In this document: positions 16,165 to 23,746 of the stretch, piece by piece
How the letters are laid out: every line of letters starts with the position of its first letter
Position numbering within the stretch: position 1 is the stretch's first letter
Source: CAZPDM01 sp964585305
GTDB taxonomy: Bacteria > Planctomycetota > Uabimicrobiia > Uabimicrobiales > JABWCH01
Direction of reading: 5' to 3'
DNA: 30,931 nt
Assembly (NCBI GenBank): GCA_964585305.1
Contig: CAZPDM010000052.1
Location: forward strand, 1-30,931
Notes under the pieces: model-generated
What the model was told of the DNA's origin: nothing
The model's database searches: none
The model's input: the letters and a program-made list of their open reading frames with translations, nothing else
Position numbers and translations under genes: made by a program

Positions 16165-18165
16165 TTATAAAGATTGATTTGTATAAATTGGCAATGATAT
16201 TGTGAAGACAGCTCCGCTATGTTTAGAATTATTTTCTACAAAAATTTGTCCTTTATGTTCCTGAATAATTTTATATGAAACAGAAAGCCCAAGGCCATTT
16301 CCTTTGCCTGGAGGCTTTGTAGTAAAAAATGGATCAAACATCTTTTCTAAATTTTCAGGAGAAATTCCTGTTCCAGTGTCCGAAACAATAATGACAGCAA
16401 ATCCATCTTTACAAGAAACTTCAATTTCTAAAAATTTTTCTTTTTGAAGTTCCATTGCATCTTGAGCATTGTTGATTAAGTTTAATAAAACCTGTTGAAT
16501 TTGATTAGGATCTACTTGTACCAATGCTTTTTCTTTATAGTTACGAATTATTGTAATATTATGCTTGCGTAAATCAAATTTTTTTAGTTCTAATGCTTTT
16601 TCAATAATTTCAACAATATCAATCGGAATTCTTTCTAAAGATCGGGTAAATCCAAGTAAGCTTTGAATAAGTTTCTGACAACGTCCTACTTCATCGCAAA
16701 TTAGACCTAGTGTAGAATGGACATCGTAAGGTAATTTTTGCGAACGCATGATTTGAGAATATCCCAAAATCAAACTTAAAGGGGTTGCAATTTCGTGAGT
16801 TACACCCGACACTAGTTCGCCTACCATAGAAAGACGATGGCTGCGTTCTAATTCTTTTTGCAACTGATATTGATGAGTAAGATCATGTAAAATAATCGCA
16901 TAATTTAACTCCCATGTATGGGGTAATGGCCATAATGCCATAGAAAAAATTCGTCCATCTTTAAGTTTAATTTCTTTTGCTGTCATGCACTGTTTTTTCT
17001 TAAACTCAAGAATCATTGGCCATATCTCAGCTTTTTGAATTTCTTCAGTTAATTCAGTTAAATTTTTAGCACGTAAAAGTTGATGCGCAGCCGTATTTGC
17101 AAGCTCAATGTTTAATTCACCTTCCGATAGTAAGATAACTCCATCAAGCATTCCTTCAATAACAAGGTGCATTCGCTCCCGCTCTTTTTGTTGAAATTCT
17201 TGCAATTTTCGAATAGCTCCTGCAATTTGAGCTGCGGTAACTTCTAATAGCTCTTCTTCATCATGTTGAAGATGGTAAGATTCTGAAAAGTTGAGCCAAA
17301 GAGAGCCTTTCATTCCTCCTTCCCATAAAGGAAAAGGAATGTCAATAAGTTTACCAATTTTTTGAATACATTCTAATTTAGGATAAATAGTAGGTTCTAG
17401 AGAAACTTTGAAAAAAATATTTTTCGCGCATTCTTGTTGAATATAATTTTGGAAATTTTGAAGTTCACTTTCTTTCCAAGGATGTATTGGTAAAATAAAA
17501 ATAGAAATATGTTCTTTCTCTTGAAACCATCCTGCCATGAGAGAAATAGGAATAGTGCGATATAATAATTTTGCCACATCTACCAGCATTTTTGATAAAT
17601 TTTCTGGAAATCCTACGGCATGGCCAATTAAATACATTGTTTCTAACTGTTTGAGTCGTTGTTGAAAATGATTTCTTTGTTGGATAACTTCTTGAAATTG
17701 GGCAACTTCATCTACTTTACGTTTTTGTTGTCCACAAGCTTCTGCAACTATGTCTAAAATTTCTTGAATGTCTTTAAATGGTTTTTTTAAATATCGATAA
17801 GCTTTTCCTTCAATAGCAGCTTGTGCTGTCTCAACAGAAGCAAACCCAGTTATTAAAATAACCTCTACATGTTCATTGATTTTCTTAAAAGTGAATAACA
17901 ACTCTATCCCAGAAACACGAGACATTGTAATATCGCTAATTACAATATCTGCAGGGGATTCTTTGAACATACGAATTGCTTCTTCGCCAGAATTTGCGCC
18001 TTCAACAATATATCCTTGATCTTGTAAGGCTGCCATCAAAATTTCTACAATGAGAGCCTCATCATCCACAACTAAGATTTTTTTGGGGCGAAACGATTCA
18101 TCCAAATTAGAATTTTGAGAGCCATTATTGCTGGAATTAGTTAGGGCATCCATATCATTTCCCAT
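16165..18165 (-). CDS. Histidine kinase with an N-terminal receiver domain
   Basis: The order is receiver, sensor, kinase. Residues about 28-140 are a receiver domain with Asp34-Asp35, phospho-acceptor Asp78 (ISDITM), Thr106 (LITGFA) and Lys128 (LKKPF). Residues about 175-335 look like a GAF-type region ending in a coiled segment, and about 340-445 a PAS-like domain (EGMLDGVILLSEGELNIELA). The transmitter has the H-box GELVSGVTHEIATPLSLILG (His about 459), N-box NLINNAQDAM, DTGTGIS, FDPFFTTKP and GNGLGLSV. There is no signal peptide or membrane segment, so it is a cytoplasmic kinase that itself receives a phosphate. ATGs at 18165 and 18153 are both possible; neither has a strong ribosome-binding site. 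No separate output regulator is adjacent. The downstream neighbour is a lipoprotein 34 bases away. Confidence 0.92.
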   Translation of the reverse strand: MGNDMDALTNSSNNGSQNSNLDESFRPKKILVVDDEALIVEILMAALQDQGYIVEGANSGEEAIRMFKESPADIVISDITMSRVSGIELLFTFKKINEHVEVILITGFASVETAQAAIEGKAYRYLKKPFKDIQEILDIVAEACGQQKRKVDEVAQFQEVIQQRNHFQQRLKQLETMYLIGHAVGFPENLSKMLVDVAKLLYRTIPISLMAGWFQEKEHISIFILPIHPWKESELQNFQNYIQQECAKNIFFKVSLEPTIYPKLECIQKIGKLIDIPFPLWEGGMKGSLWLNFSESYHLQHDEEELLEVTAAQIAGAIRKLQEFQQKERERMHLVIEGMLDGVILLSEGELNIELANTAAHQLLRAKNLTELTEEIQKAEIWPMILEFKKKQCMTAKEIKLKDGRIFSMALWPLPHTWELNYAIILHDLTHQYQLQKELERSHRLSMVGELVSGVTHEIATPLSLILGYSQIMRSQKLPYDVHSTLGLICDEVGRCQKLIQSLLGFTRSLERIPIDIVEIIEKALELKKFDLRKHNITIIRNYKEKALVQVDPNQIQQVLLNLINNAQDAMELQKEKFLEIEVSCKDGFAVIIVSDTGTGISPENLEKMFDPFFTTKPPGKGNGLGLSVSYKIIQEHKGQIFVENNSKHSGAVFTISLPIYTNQSL

Positions 18166-18232
18166 TTTTTAATTTTATAAAAATAAATTGCAAATTTTTA
18201 AAGAAAAATTTACTTTAAAATGTTATATAAGA

Positions 18233-18269
18233 AAATTTTTAAGAAAAAGTAAATTTTTCTTAAAAATTT
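18233..18269 (-). terminator. AT-rich terminator of the PIN-like gene
   Basis: AAATTTTTAAGAAAAA (18233-18248) pairs exactly with TTTTTCTTAAAAATTT (18254-18269) around GTAAA, a 16-bp AT-rich stem. It starts nine bases beyond the stop at 18278. A near copy of the left arm, AAATTTTTAAAGAAAAA, occurs at about 18192-18208, suggesting a local duplication. Confidence 0.6.
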
Positions 18270-18277
18270 ATGTAATT

Positions 18278-19864
18278 TTAAAGCCGAACTAAAAAATATA
18301 GCAAACTACTCTGGCTTAAATAAACATGCATACTTTGATATTTAATTTTATAGCGTTCAATAATTTGAATTGTTTCTGTAATCGAAAGTTGTGCAATTTC
18401 TGCAATTTTCTCTTGCTGAATTGGTGTTTCACTTTGATCAATAATAATTCCGATTTGACGAAAACGCTCCAAAAATTCTTTATAACGTTGATAATCTGAT
18501 TCAGCTAAACTACACAGATTAAGCCGTAAAGCGTTTTCAAAAAAATAAAGTTTATGCAAATTTTCAGCAGAAGCTTCAGCGGATGTCTTTATGTTTTGCC
18601 AATACTCAATTCCTGGAGTAGGTTGAAGTTTAGATATTTGTTCAAATTTCTTTTCTAGTTCTACTTGATCTTGTTTAAGTTGGCTAATTAAATTTTGGAT
18701 GCAATTTTCCTCTGCCTTTTTTTTCATTTCTAAGATTTCTTCTTGCAGGGAAGATTGCTGTATAGCATCTGCCAATATTGAAATATGTTTTAATAAATCT
18801 ATTTTTAAACGATGATTAGGAATATTATCTTGTATTTGTATTTTGCAGATAGTCTTGAATAAAGTTTCAACAGTTTTATTAACTTTTTCCTGCGAAATAC
18901 TAGGATTAGGAATATTCATAGGCACACTCTCATTCTGAGAGGAACTTGCTGCTATCTGCAAATGGTTTTCAATCTCTTGCAAAATAGCCTTAGTATCCTC
19001 ATAAATTCCCTTACTTTTTGTTGCTAATTTAGGAGAAAAACGAAAATCTCCTCCCCAAGCATCTGTAGAGCTTTCAAAAAAACGGGAAAAAACTCGCTTT
19101 TCATAATGGTATTTTAAAACAACTATATTGAGATGTGAAAAATTTTGCAAAAAAGAAAAACTGGATTCTTCTTTTATTTGCTTTGATGTTAAAAATTTAT
19201 ATGTTGCACTAATAAGTTTACGAATATCTTCATCTCTTGTATAAACAGCTATATTATAACCATTTACCGCCATTTCATAAAATGCTCGTGCGCAAATTCT
19301 TTCATCAGTGTCATTACTTTTTCGAGAAGAAGGTTTCTTTAAATCTAGTAAACTATCAAGCATTTTGATAAATTCCAAAAAATAGTTAAAAACTGTTGGC
19401 ATAGTAAGTGTTGTTTTTATGCGGTATTTAGATAGTTGATCTTGAATACGAATGAGAATTTCTTCATTTTTATGTAAATGTTCAAATAATCGTTGAAATG
19501 TTTCTTTTTGTTGGGAAGAATATGTTTTAAATTGAATTTTTCTTTTATCAATTGCTGATAATGTACCAGCAATCAAATTTTGCATTTCCTCTCCAACTTC
19601 TGGTGTAATTACTAAATTATTATTTGACTGAAAAATTCTTTCTATCCCCGCAAAAAATGATAGCCACTTATATAAAAGTTCTTGATTAAGTTTTTCAAAA
19701 GAATATTTTTTCAAATGTTCTTCGGGCAGTGATAAAATACTGGTATCATAAAGAGAAAGATATTTATCCTCTCGAAGCATCAATTCTAAAGAACTAATGA
19801 GGTAGGAAGTATTTGGGCTACCTACTACATATTCATCTCCTTGGATTTCTTCAATTTCGTCCAT
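18278..19864 (-). CDS. Unrecognised 528-residue protein with a PIN-like nuclease signature in its N-terminal half
   Basis: I do not recognise the whole protein. Residues about 30-250 carry the ordered acidic features of a PIN-like fold: a strand ending in YDTS with Asp40, LVITPEVGEEM with Glu89 and Glu92/93, NDTDERICARAF with Asp185/Asp187, and YNIAVYTRDEDI with Asp211/Asp213. In PIN domains such residues bind the metal for RNA cleavage, so a ribonuclease activity is a testable inference. The insertion between the second and third motif is unusually long and helical. The second half is mostly helical and Gln/Glu/Lys-rich, probably coiled coil, with no known motif. The ATG at 19864 is preceded by AGGAG (complement of 19871-19875); an upstream TTG at 19885 is less likely. 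The gene is monocistronic, divergent from the 20300 operon. Confidence 0.75.
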   Translation of the reverse strand: MDEIEEIQGDEYVVGSPNTSYLISSLELMLREDKYLSLYDTSILSLPEEHLKKYSFEKLNQELLYKWLSFFAGIERIFQSNNNLVITPEVGEEMQNLIAGTLSAIDKRKIQFKTYSSQQKETFQRLFEHLHKNEEILIRIQDQLSKYRIKTTLTMPTVFNYFLEFIKMLDSLLDLKKPSSRKSNDTDERICARAFYEMAVNGYNIAVYTRDEDIRKLISATYKFLTSKQIKEESSFSFLQNFSHLNIVVLKYHYEKRVFSRFFESSTDAWGGDFRFSPKLATKSKGIYEDTKAILQEIENHLQIAASSSQNESVPMNIPNPSISQEKVNKTVETLFKTICKIQIQDNIPNHRLKIDLLKHISILADAIQQSSLQEEILEMKKKAEENCIQNLISQLKQDQVELEKKFEQISKLQPTPGIEYWQNIKTSAEASAENLHKLYFFENALRLNLCSLAESDYQRYKEFLERFRQIGIIIDQSETPIQQEKIAEIAQLSITETIQIIERYKIKYQSMHVYLSQSSLLYFLVRL

Positions 19865-19905
19865 AGCATTCTCCTGATTTGTCAAATTTGTAAATTTTGC
19901 TAGAC

Positions 19906-19933
19906 ATTTTGCTATATTTTAGCTAGTAGTCAA
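19906..19933 (-). promoter_or_regulatory. Candidate promoter of the PIN-like gene
   Basis: On the - strand TTGACT (complement of 19928-19933) is followed after 16 bases by CAAAAT (complement of 19906-19911). The -35 is good and the -10 weak. The region also contains three GCTA repeats. Confidence 0.35.
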
Positions 19934-20168
19934 GATTTCTTTGTAGAAATTTATAAAATTATTTGTAAATTTAAACTAAGAAAACATTTTATTTTTTTGC
20001 TTCAGTTTAGAATTAGGGGAAAAACACCAAATATTTTCCGCCCAGATCATTTTATAAATAAGAAAGAGATTTGTCTAACTAAAAAAGGTAAGAAATCTTA
20101 TATTTTCTAAGTAACTATCTTTTCCTATAAAAAATTTGCTATTTCTATCGAGTTTCTAAAAAAAATAT

Positions 20169-20196
20169 TTGAAATTTTAGCTAAAAAAGCTATACT
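20169..20196 (+). promoter_or_regulatory. Candidate promoter of the 20300-21808 operon
   Basis: TTGAAA (20169-20174) and TATACT (20191-20196) are separated by 16 bases. Each hexamer matches the consensus at 5 of 6. The leader would be about 97 bases and contains the GTTTAATTAAAC palindrome. Confidence 0.45.
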
Positions 20197-20299
20197 AAGT
20201 TAAATAGCATTGTTTAATTAAACAAATTAACAAAATTTTATATGAAAAATTAAGCTATTTACCGCTAAAAATTTGAAGAATATTTCAAAAGGAGAGACT

Positions 20300-20704
20300 A
20301 TGATTAAATCTACTTATTTAGTAATGGCTTTAATTGTTGGCATTTTTATAGGAATTCTAACAACAACACTGATTACCCTAGCTAATAATTCCGCTTATGC
20401 AGATGCTACAGGCGGAGAATCATCAGGAATCATAGCTGTAACAGGGTTATGTGCTAATGGACTTTCCGGGCTTTGGGTGTTGGATGCAAGAGATACTAAA
20501 TATTCTCCATCATTATGTCTTTATATGCCGGATAATGGCGGACGTAGTGGTTTTAAATTGACAGGTGCTCGTCGTATTAAATACGATCTTGCTTTACTTC
20601 AATACCAAGATAATAGTCCTAAAGATTATAGTCCAACAACATTACAACGAGATATTGAAGCATTAAACAAAAAAGCAGAAGAAAAAAACGCTAAAAATAA
20701 ATAA
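20300..20704 (+). CDS. Small membrane-anchored or secreted protein of unknown function
   Basis: The 134-residue protein begins with MIKSTYLVMALIVGIFIGIL, an N-terminal membrane segment or signal that may be cut after AYA34. A compact domain follows at about 43-100: SGIIAVTGLCANGLSGLWVL, then SLCLYMPDNGGRSGFKLTGA and RRIKYDL. The pattern of a short strand-rich domain ending in AR.I.YDL..L...N resembles small exported planctomycete proteins I have seen, but I cannot name a family. Two Cys (51 and 73) could pair outside the cytoplasm. The C-terminus is Lys/Glu-rich. I chose the ATG at 20300 because AAAGGAGAG precedes it; an in-frame TTG at 20273 would put that site inside the gene. It is followed after 15 bases by the HTH protein, so they probably form an operon. 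Confidence 0.8.
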   Translation: MIKSTYLVMALIVGIFIGILTTTLITLANNSAYADATGGESSGIIAVTGLCANGLSGLWVLDARDTKYSPSLCLYMPDNGGRSGFKLTGARRIKYDLALLQYQDNSPKDYSPTTLQRDIEALNKKAEEKNAKNK

Positions 20705-20719
20705 TTAGGGGGATTTTAT

Positions 20720-21808
20720 ATGGCTAATCCTAAAGGTTCCGGTCAAGACGATTATTATCCATTTGAACGAGTACTAAAAGAATTGCAAATTGAAGAAGAT
20801 GAACTACGACGATTAGTTTCAGAAGGTGAAATTCGTGCTTTTCGTGATGAAGATAAAATGAAATTTCGTAAATCCGATATTGATGGATTAAAAAAAGGTC
20901 GTATGACTGAACCAACTATTATTCTTCCTCAAAATGAACATGATGATTCAGCAGAAGAAAGTGAAGTTCTATTAGTAGAAGATGAAGGCGATAGCACTTC
21001 TGAAACATTATTGGATATTGGCGATGTACCAGATGGAGAAGGTAGTTCTGGAGCATCGGTTCCTACTGTAGATCTTGCAAGTTCTTCAGAAGATTTTGAA
21101 GAAGAAGAGACTGGAACAAGTAGTCATAGTGGACCTGGTGATACAAATACAGAAGAATTAACTTTTGAACAAGATAGTAATGCGTATGTAACATCTTCAA
21201 CAGAAGATGTTTTATTAGATTCTTCTGAAGAACTTACAGCAGTTAGTACGCCATCTAAACCAACAAAATCTTCTGGGAAATCTACTAAAGCTCCTGCAAA
21301 ACCCGTTGCCCCAATATCAGATTTCAGTACTTCAGAATCTGGCGAAAATGATGGATTTATTGATTCTGATACCGGATTTCAAACAGAGCCATTGGGTACA
21401 AATGTTGATTCTCCAGATTTTAATTTTGCTCCAGATGAACAGACTGAGTCTGAACCAGAAAAAGAAGAAACTTCTACGAAATTTCCAGAAGAAGAACCAG
21501 CAATTGGTGAAGAAGAGCAAGGAAACTTTATCTCACAAGAACCTGCACAAGTTCAAACAGTATTTGCACAAGAAGAGTCAATTAGTTCTGGTATGTTGTT
21601 CCTTATGATCGCGGCTAGCATTATTTTATTATTTAGCGGTATGCTTGTTATAAATGCTATCCAAGATGTAGATACTCCAAGCACAGGATGGTTCACAGAT
21701 ATTATATATAGCCAGGCTCCTGCGAAACATCTTTATGTAAATGGAAATATTGCTGATAAACAAATCGAAGCCCAATTAGAAAAACGAAAACAATGGCGAA
21801 GTGAGTAA
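20720..21808 (+). CDS. HTH protein with acidic linker and C-terminal membrane segment
   Basis: Residues about 13-60 form an excisionase/MerR-type helix-turn-helix module: YPFERVLKELQIEEDELRRL, then SEGEIRAFRDEDKMKFRKSD and IDGLKKGR. Residues about 65-285 are strongly acidic and Ser/Thr/Glu-rich with no fold visible. A single hydrophobic segment follows at about 289-315 (SGMLFLMIAASIILLFSGML), then a short tail of about 47 residues. This gives an N-terminal cytoplasmic DNA-binding-like module tethered to the membrane by a long flexible arm, or a protein-binding use of the same fold. No phosphorylation domain is seen. A run of five G before the ATG at 20720 is the ribosome-binding site. It lies 15 bases after the 20300 gene. 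Function unknown; a membrane-tethered regulator is inference. Confidence 0.8.
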   Translation: MANPKGSGQDDYYPFERVLKELQIEEDELRRLVSEGEIRAFRDEDKMKFRKSDIDGLKKGRMTEPTIILPQNEHDDSAEESEVLLVEDEGDSTSETLLDIGDVPDGEGSSGASVPTVDLASSSEDFEEEETGTSSHSGPGDTNTEELTFEQDSNAYVTSSTEDVLLDSSEELTAVSTPSKPTKSSGKSTKAPAKPVAPISDFSTSESGENDGFIDSDTGFQTEPLGTNVDSPDFNFAPDEQTESEPEKEETSTKFPEEEPAIGEEEQGNFISQEPAQVQTVFAQEESISSGMLFLMIAASIILLFSGMLVINAIQDVDTPSTGWFTDIIYSQAPAKHLYVNGNIADKQIEAQLEKRKQWRSE

Positions 21809-21857
21809 CCCAAATTGCTAGTCTATAAATAATGAAAAATAACTGCAGAAAAGAGAC

Positions 21858-21886
21858 TTGGAAGCTAGCATTAGTTCGGGTACAAT
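21858..21886 (+). promoter_or_regulatory. Candidate promoter of the EF-hand/glucokinase genes
   Basis: TTGGAA (21858-21863) and TACAAT (21881-21886) are separated by exactly 17 bases. CTAG-containing half-sites surround it: TTGCTAGT at 21815-21822, GCTAGC in the spacer at 21864-21869, and ACTAGCAA at 21891-21898. The outer two are perfect inverted repeats of each other, as operators often are. Confidence 0.45.
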
Positions 21887-21924
21887 TTTAACTAGCAACT
21901 TAGGTAGTCCAATATTTGGAGGTT

Positions 21925-21997
21925 GCGGCGGTTTCTATTTTTTTAAAAAGGGTGTCCTTATCCTATTTTTATTATGCAAATTGTAGAAATTCGCCGC
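21925..21997 (+). promoter_or_regulatory. Long-range stem in the leader of the EF-hand gene
   Basis: GCGGCGGTTTCTA (21925-21937) pairs with TAGAAATTCGCCGC (21984-21997) with one internal mismatch/bulge. This closes a loop of about 46 bases just before the ATG at 22007. The GC-rich arms stand out in this AT-rich region. No normal ribosome-binding site lies between the stem and the start, so the structure may control translation. Confidence 0.45.
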
Positions 21998-22006
21998 TAA
22001 TTTTTT

Positions 22007-22687
22007 ATGAAAAAATATTCGCTTGCTATTTTTTGTCTTTTAATCATTGTATATCCAATATTCGCACAACTAGATGACAAAACTGAGTTCAGTAGTACTC
22101 AAGATAATATATGCAGATATAGCACATCTCAAAAAGATTTAGATTCGGAATTATTTCTTCCTCAATATAATGATTTAGCAAGTAACCCAAATTTGGGAAT
22201 TACATTGAGCGATTGGAATAAATCTTTTCTTTCTATAGATCGGTTTTTCCATTTGGATATTAATGGGGATGAAATTGTCTCTCGAGATGAAATAAATCAA
22301 GATTCTGCTATGGGAGAAGTTATTCGCTATGAGCAAAATTTGGCTGATGTAAGCAAATATAAAGATTTATTTCCAGACTATAATCAGCAATTGAAAAAAT
22401 TGCCTCTTACTCAAAAACCTGAAGAAAAAATTGCATATTTTTTAGCAAAGAAATCAAAAGAAGAAAAAATTCCAACTAAAACATATATTCAACTTAAACA
22501 AGGACAACAAATCAATAAAAAGGTTGACTTAGGTACATATTCTTATTTACAATTAAAAAATATACAAGAAGAGCAATCTTTAAATCTGCAAATTTACGGT
22601 TTGGCCATTTTGTTGATAACTGCCATTGTTTCGTTTCTGACTTTAGCAATAGTTCAAAGCAAACAGAATAATCAAGCTATTATATAG
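22007..22687 (+). CDS. Exported, C-terminally membrane-anchored protein with one EF-hand
   Basis: A signal peptide (KKYSLAIFCLLIIVYPIFA, likely cut after Ala20) starts the 226-residue protein. Residues 84-95 read DINGDEIVSRDE, a complete 12-position EF-hand loop with Asp1, Asn3, Asp5, Ser9 and Glu12, preceded by a helix (SFLSIDRFFHL). It is a single hand, as in dockerin-like or other extracellular calcium sites. After a Lys/Gln-rich stretch a hydrophobic segment (about 198-218, YGLAILLITAIVSFLTLAIV) probably anchors the C-terminus. The ATG at 22007 has no clear ribosome-binding site; GGAGG at 21918-21922 is too far. The glucokinase gene follows after 36 bases, so they may be co-transcribed. 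Family not recognised; calcium binding is inferred from the motif. Confidence 0.75.
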   Translation: MKKYSLAIFCLLIIVYPIFAQLDDKTEFSSTQDNICRYSTSQKDLDSELFLPQYNDLASNPNLGITLSDWNKSFLSIDRFFHLDINGDEIVSRDEINQDSAMGEVIRYEQNLADVSKYKDLFPDYNQQLKKLPLTQKPEEKIAYFLAKKSKEEKIPTKTYIQLKQGQQINKKVDLGTYSYLQLKNIQEEQSLNLQIYGLAILLITAIVSFLTLAIVQSKQNNQAII

Positions 22688-22723
22688 GTGAATTCATTTT
22701 ATCTAGCTTTCTAGGGCAAAGTT

Positions 22724-23674
22724 ATGGGAAAACAAGAATATGTCCTTGCTGTAGATTGCGGTGGAACTTTTTTAAAAGCTGCAATTGTAGATAGCGAAGG
22801 AAATATTAGTAATAAAACTAGCATTCCTACTAAACTTGAGTTAGATACTTTTTTAAATAATTTTGAAAAACTAATTGTTCAATATCGTACCCAAATTATG
22901 GGTGTAGGAATTGCATTTGCAGGACCTGTAGATCCTATAAATGGTCGAATTGGAGAACCTCCAAATTTTCCAAAAACGTTTCATAATTTAGAACTTGCAA
23001 AAATTTTAAGCCAACGTTGCAATCTTCCAGTAGCTATAGAAAATGATGCTAATTTAGCCGCACTTGGAGAATATTGGAAAGGTCCACAAATTTCTGATTC
23101 TATGATCTTAGTTATTACACTTGGAACAGGTGTTGGTAGTGGAATTATTTTAAACGGAAAAATTTGGAATGGCCCAACCGGAATTGCTGGAGAAGTTGGT
23201 CATATCCCTATTGCAGAAACAGGGCCAGTATGTGGTTGTGGAAATATTGGATGCTTAGAAACATTTGCTTCTTCTACAGCCGTTGTTCGTATGGCAAAAG
23301 AATTTGTTTCTCAAGGAAAGTGCCAAACTCTTTCCAATGTGCAGGATTTGACAGCAAAAGATGTCTATGATGCTGCTTTGAAAAATGACACTTATGCTTG
23401 TCAAGTTTTTGAAAAAGTCGGAACATCACTAGGCCGTGGTATTGCTACAATTGTCCATACTCTTGGTGTTGCAAAAATTATTTTGACCGGTGGTGGTTTA
23501 GGTGCTTGGGAACTTTTTGCTCCCACAATGAAAAATACTTACAAAAAGATGCTTTTTAAACAAGAACGAGATGTTATTGATGTGATTCCTTCTAAATTAG
23601 AAGGGAATTCGGGTGTTTTGGGATCTGCCTATTTAGCATGGGAAAAATTAGGAAAGCTCCCTATAAGACGTTAA
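22724..23674 (+). CDS. glk: ROK-family glucokinase
   Basis: ROK sugar kinases phosphorylate glucose or related hexoses with ATP at the start of glycolysis. The 316-residue length is typical. Motifs in order are the phosphate-binding AVDCGGTFLKAAIVD with Asp11 and Gly13-Gly14-Thr15, GIAFAGPVDP (62-71), ENDANLAALGEYW with catalytic Asp108, ITLGTGVGSGII (131-142), and the ROK zinc site GEVGH with His160 plus CGCGNIGCLE with Cys170, Cys172 and Cys177. Thus the metal site is intact and no DNA-binding domain precedes it, which favours a kinase over a ROK repressor. Sugar specificity cannot be read with certainty; glucose is the usual substrate. Only a weak AGGGC precedes the ATG at 22724. The next gene begins 72 bases downstream beyond a hairpin. 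Confidence 0.9.
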   Translation: MGKQEYVLAVDCGGTFLKAAIVDSEGNISNKTSIPTKLELDTFLNNFEKLIVQYRTQIMGVGIAFAGPVDPINGRIGEPPNFPKTFHNLELAKILSQRCNLPVAIENDANLAALGEYWKGPQISDSMILVITLGTGVGSGIILNGKIWNGPTGIAGEVGHIPIAETGPVCGCGNIGCLETFASSTAVVRMAKEFVSQGKCQTLSNVQDLTAKDVYDAALKNDTYACQVFEKVGTSLGRGIATIVHTLGVAKIILTGGGLGAWELFAPTMKNTYKKMLFKQERDVIDVIPSKLEGNSGVLGSAYLAWEKLGKLPIRR

Positions 23675-23703
23675 TACCATATCTTTCCAACTTAAAAAAA
23701 GAT

Positions 23704-23737
23704 TTACTTTGCCTAAATATTTTTTTAGGCAAAGTAA
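23704..23737. terminator. Hairpin between glucokinase and the AAA+ activator
   Basis: TTACTTTGCCTAAA (23704-23717) pairs exactly with TTTAGGCAAAGTAA (23724-23737) around a 6-base loop. An A7 run lies on the left and only mixed A/T on the right, so as a terminator it fits the - strand better. On the + strand it may only attenuate. Its right arm ends nine bases before the next ATG. Confidence 0.5.
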
Positions 23738-23746
23738 TTAAAAATT

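Larger units (their letters stand above)
19865..20299. other. Divergent intergenic region, no gene seen
   Basis: This 435-base AT-rich region separates the - strand PIN-like gene from the + strand operon at 20300. It holds a candidate promoter for each. It also has an imperfect stem GGGGAAAA/TTTTCC(g)CC at 20016-20042, a perfect 12-base palindrome GTTTAATTAAAC at 20212-20223, and the pair AAATAGC (20202-20208)/GCTATTT (20254-20260) that encloses it. The last two lie in the predicted leader of the 20300 operon. No open frame of useful length with a ribosome-binding site is present. Confidence 0.6.

Noticed and set aside
18278..19864. Classical VapC toxin of a toxin-antitoxin pair
   Set aside because: The protein is about four times too long, the domain is split by an insertion, and no antitoxin gene adjoins.
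22724..23674. ROK transcriptional repressor
   Set aside because: There is no N-terminal winged-helix domain, and the catalytic Asp and zinc site are intact, favouring a sugar kinase.
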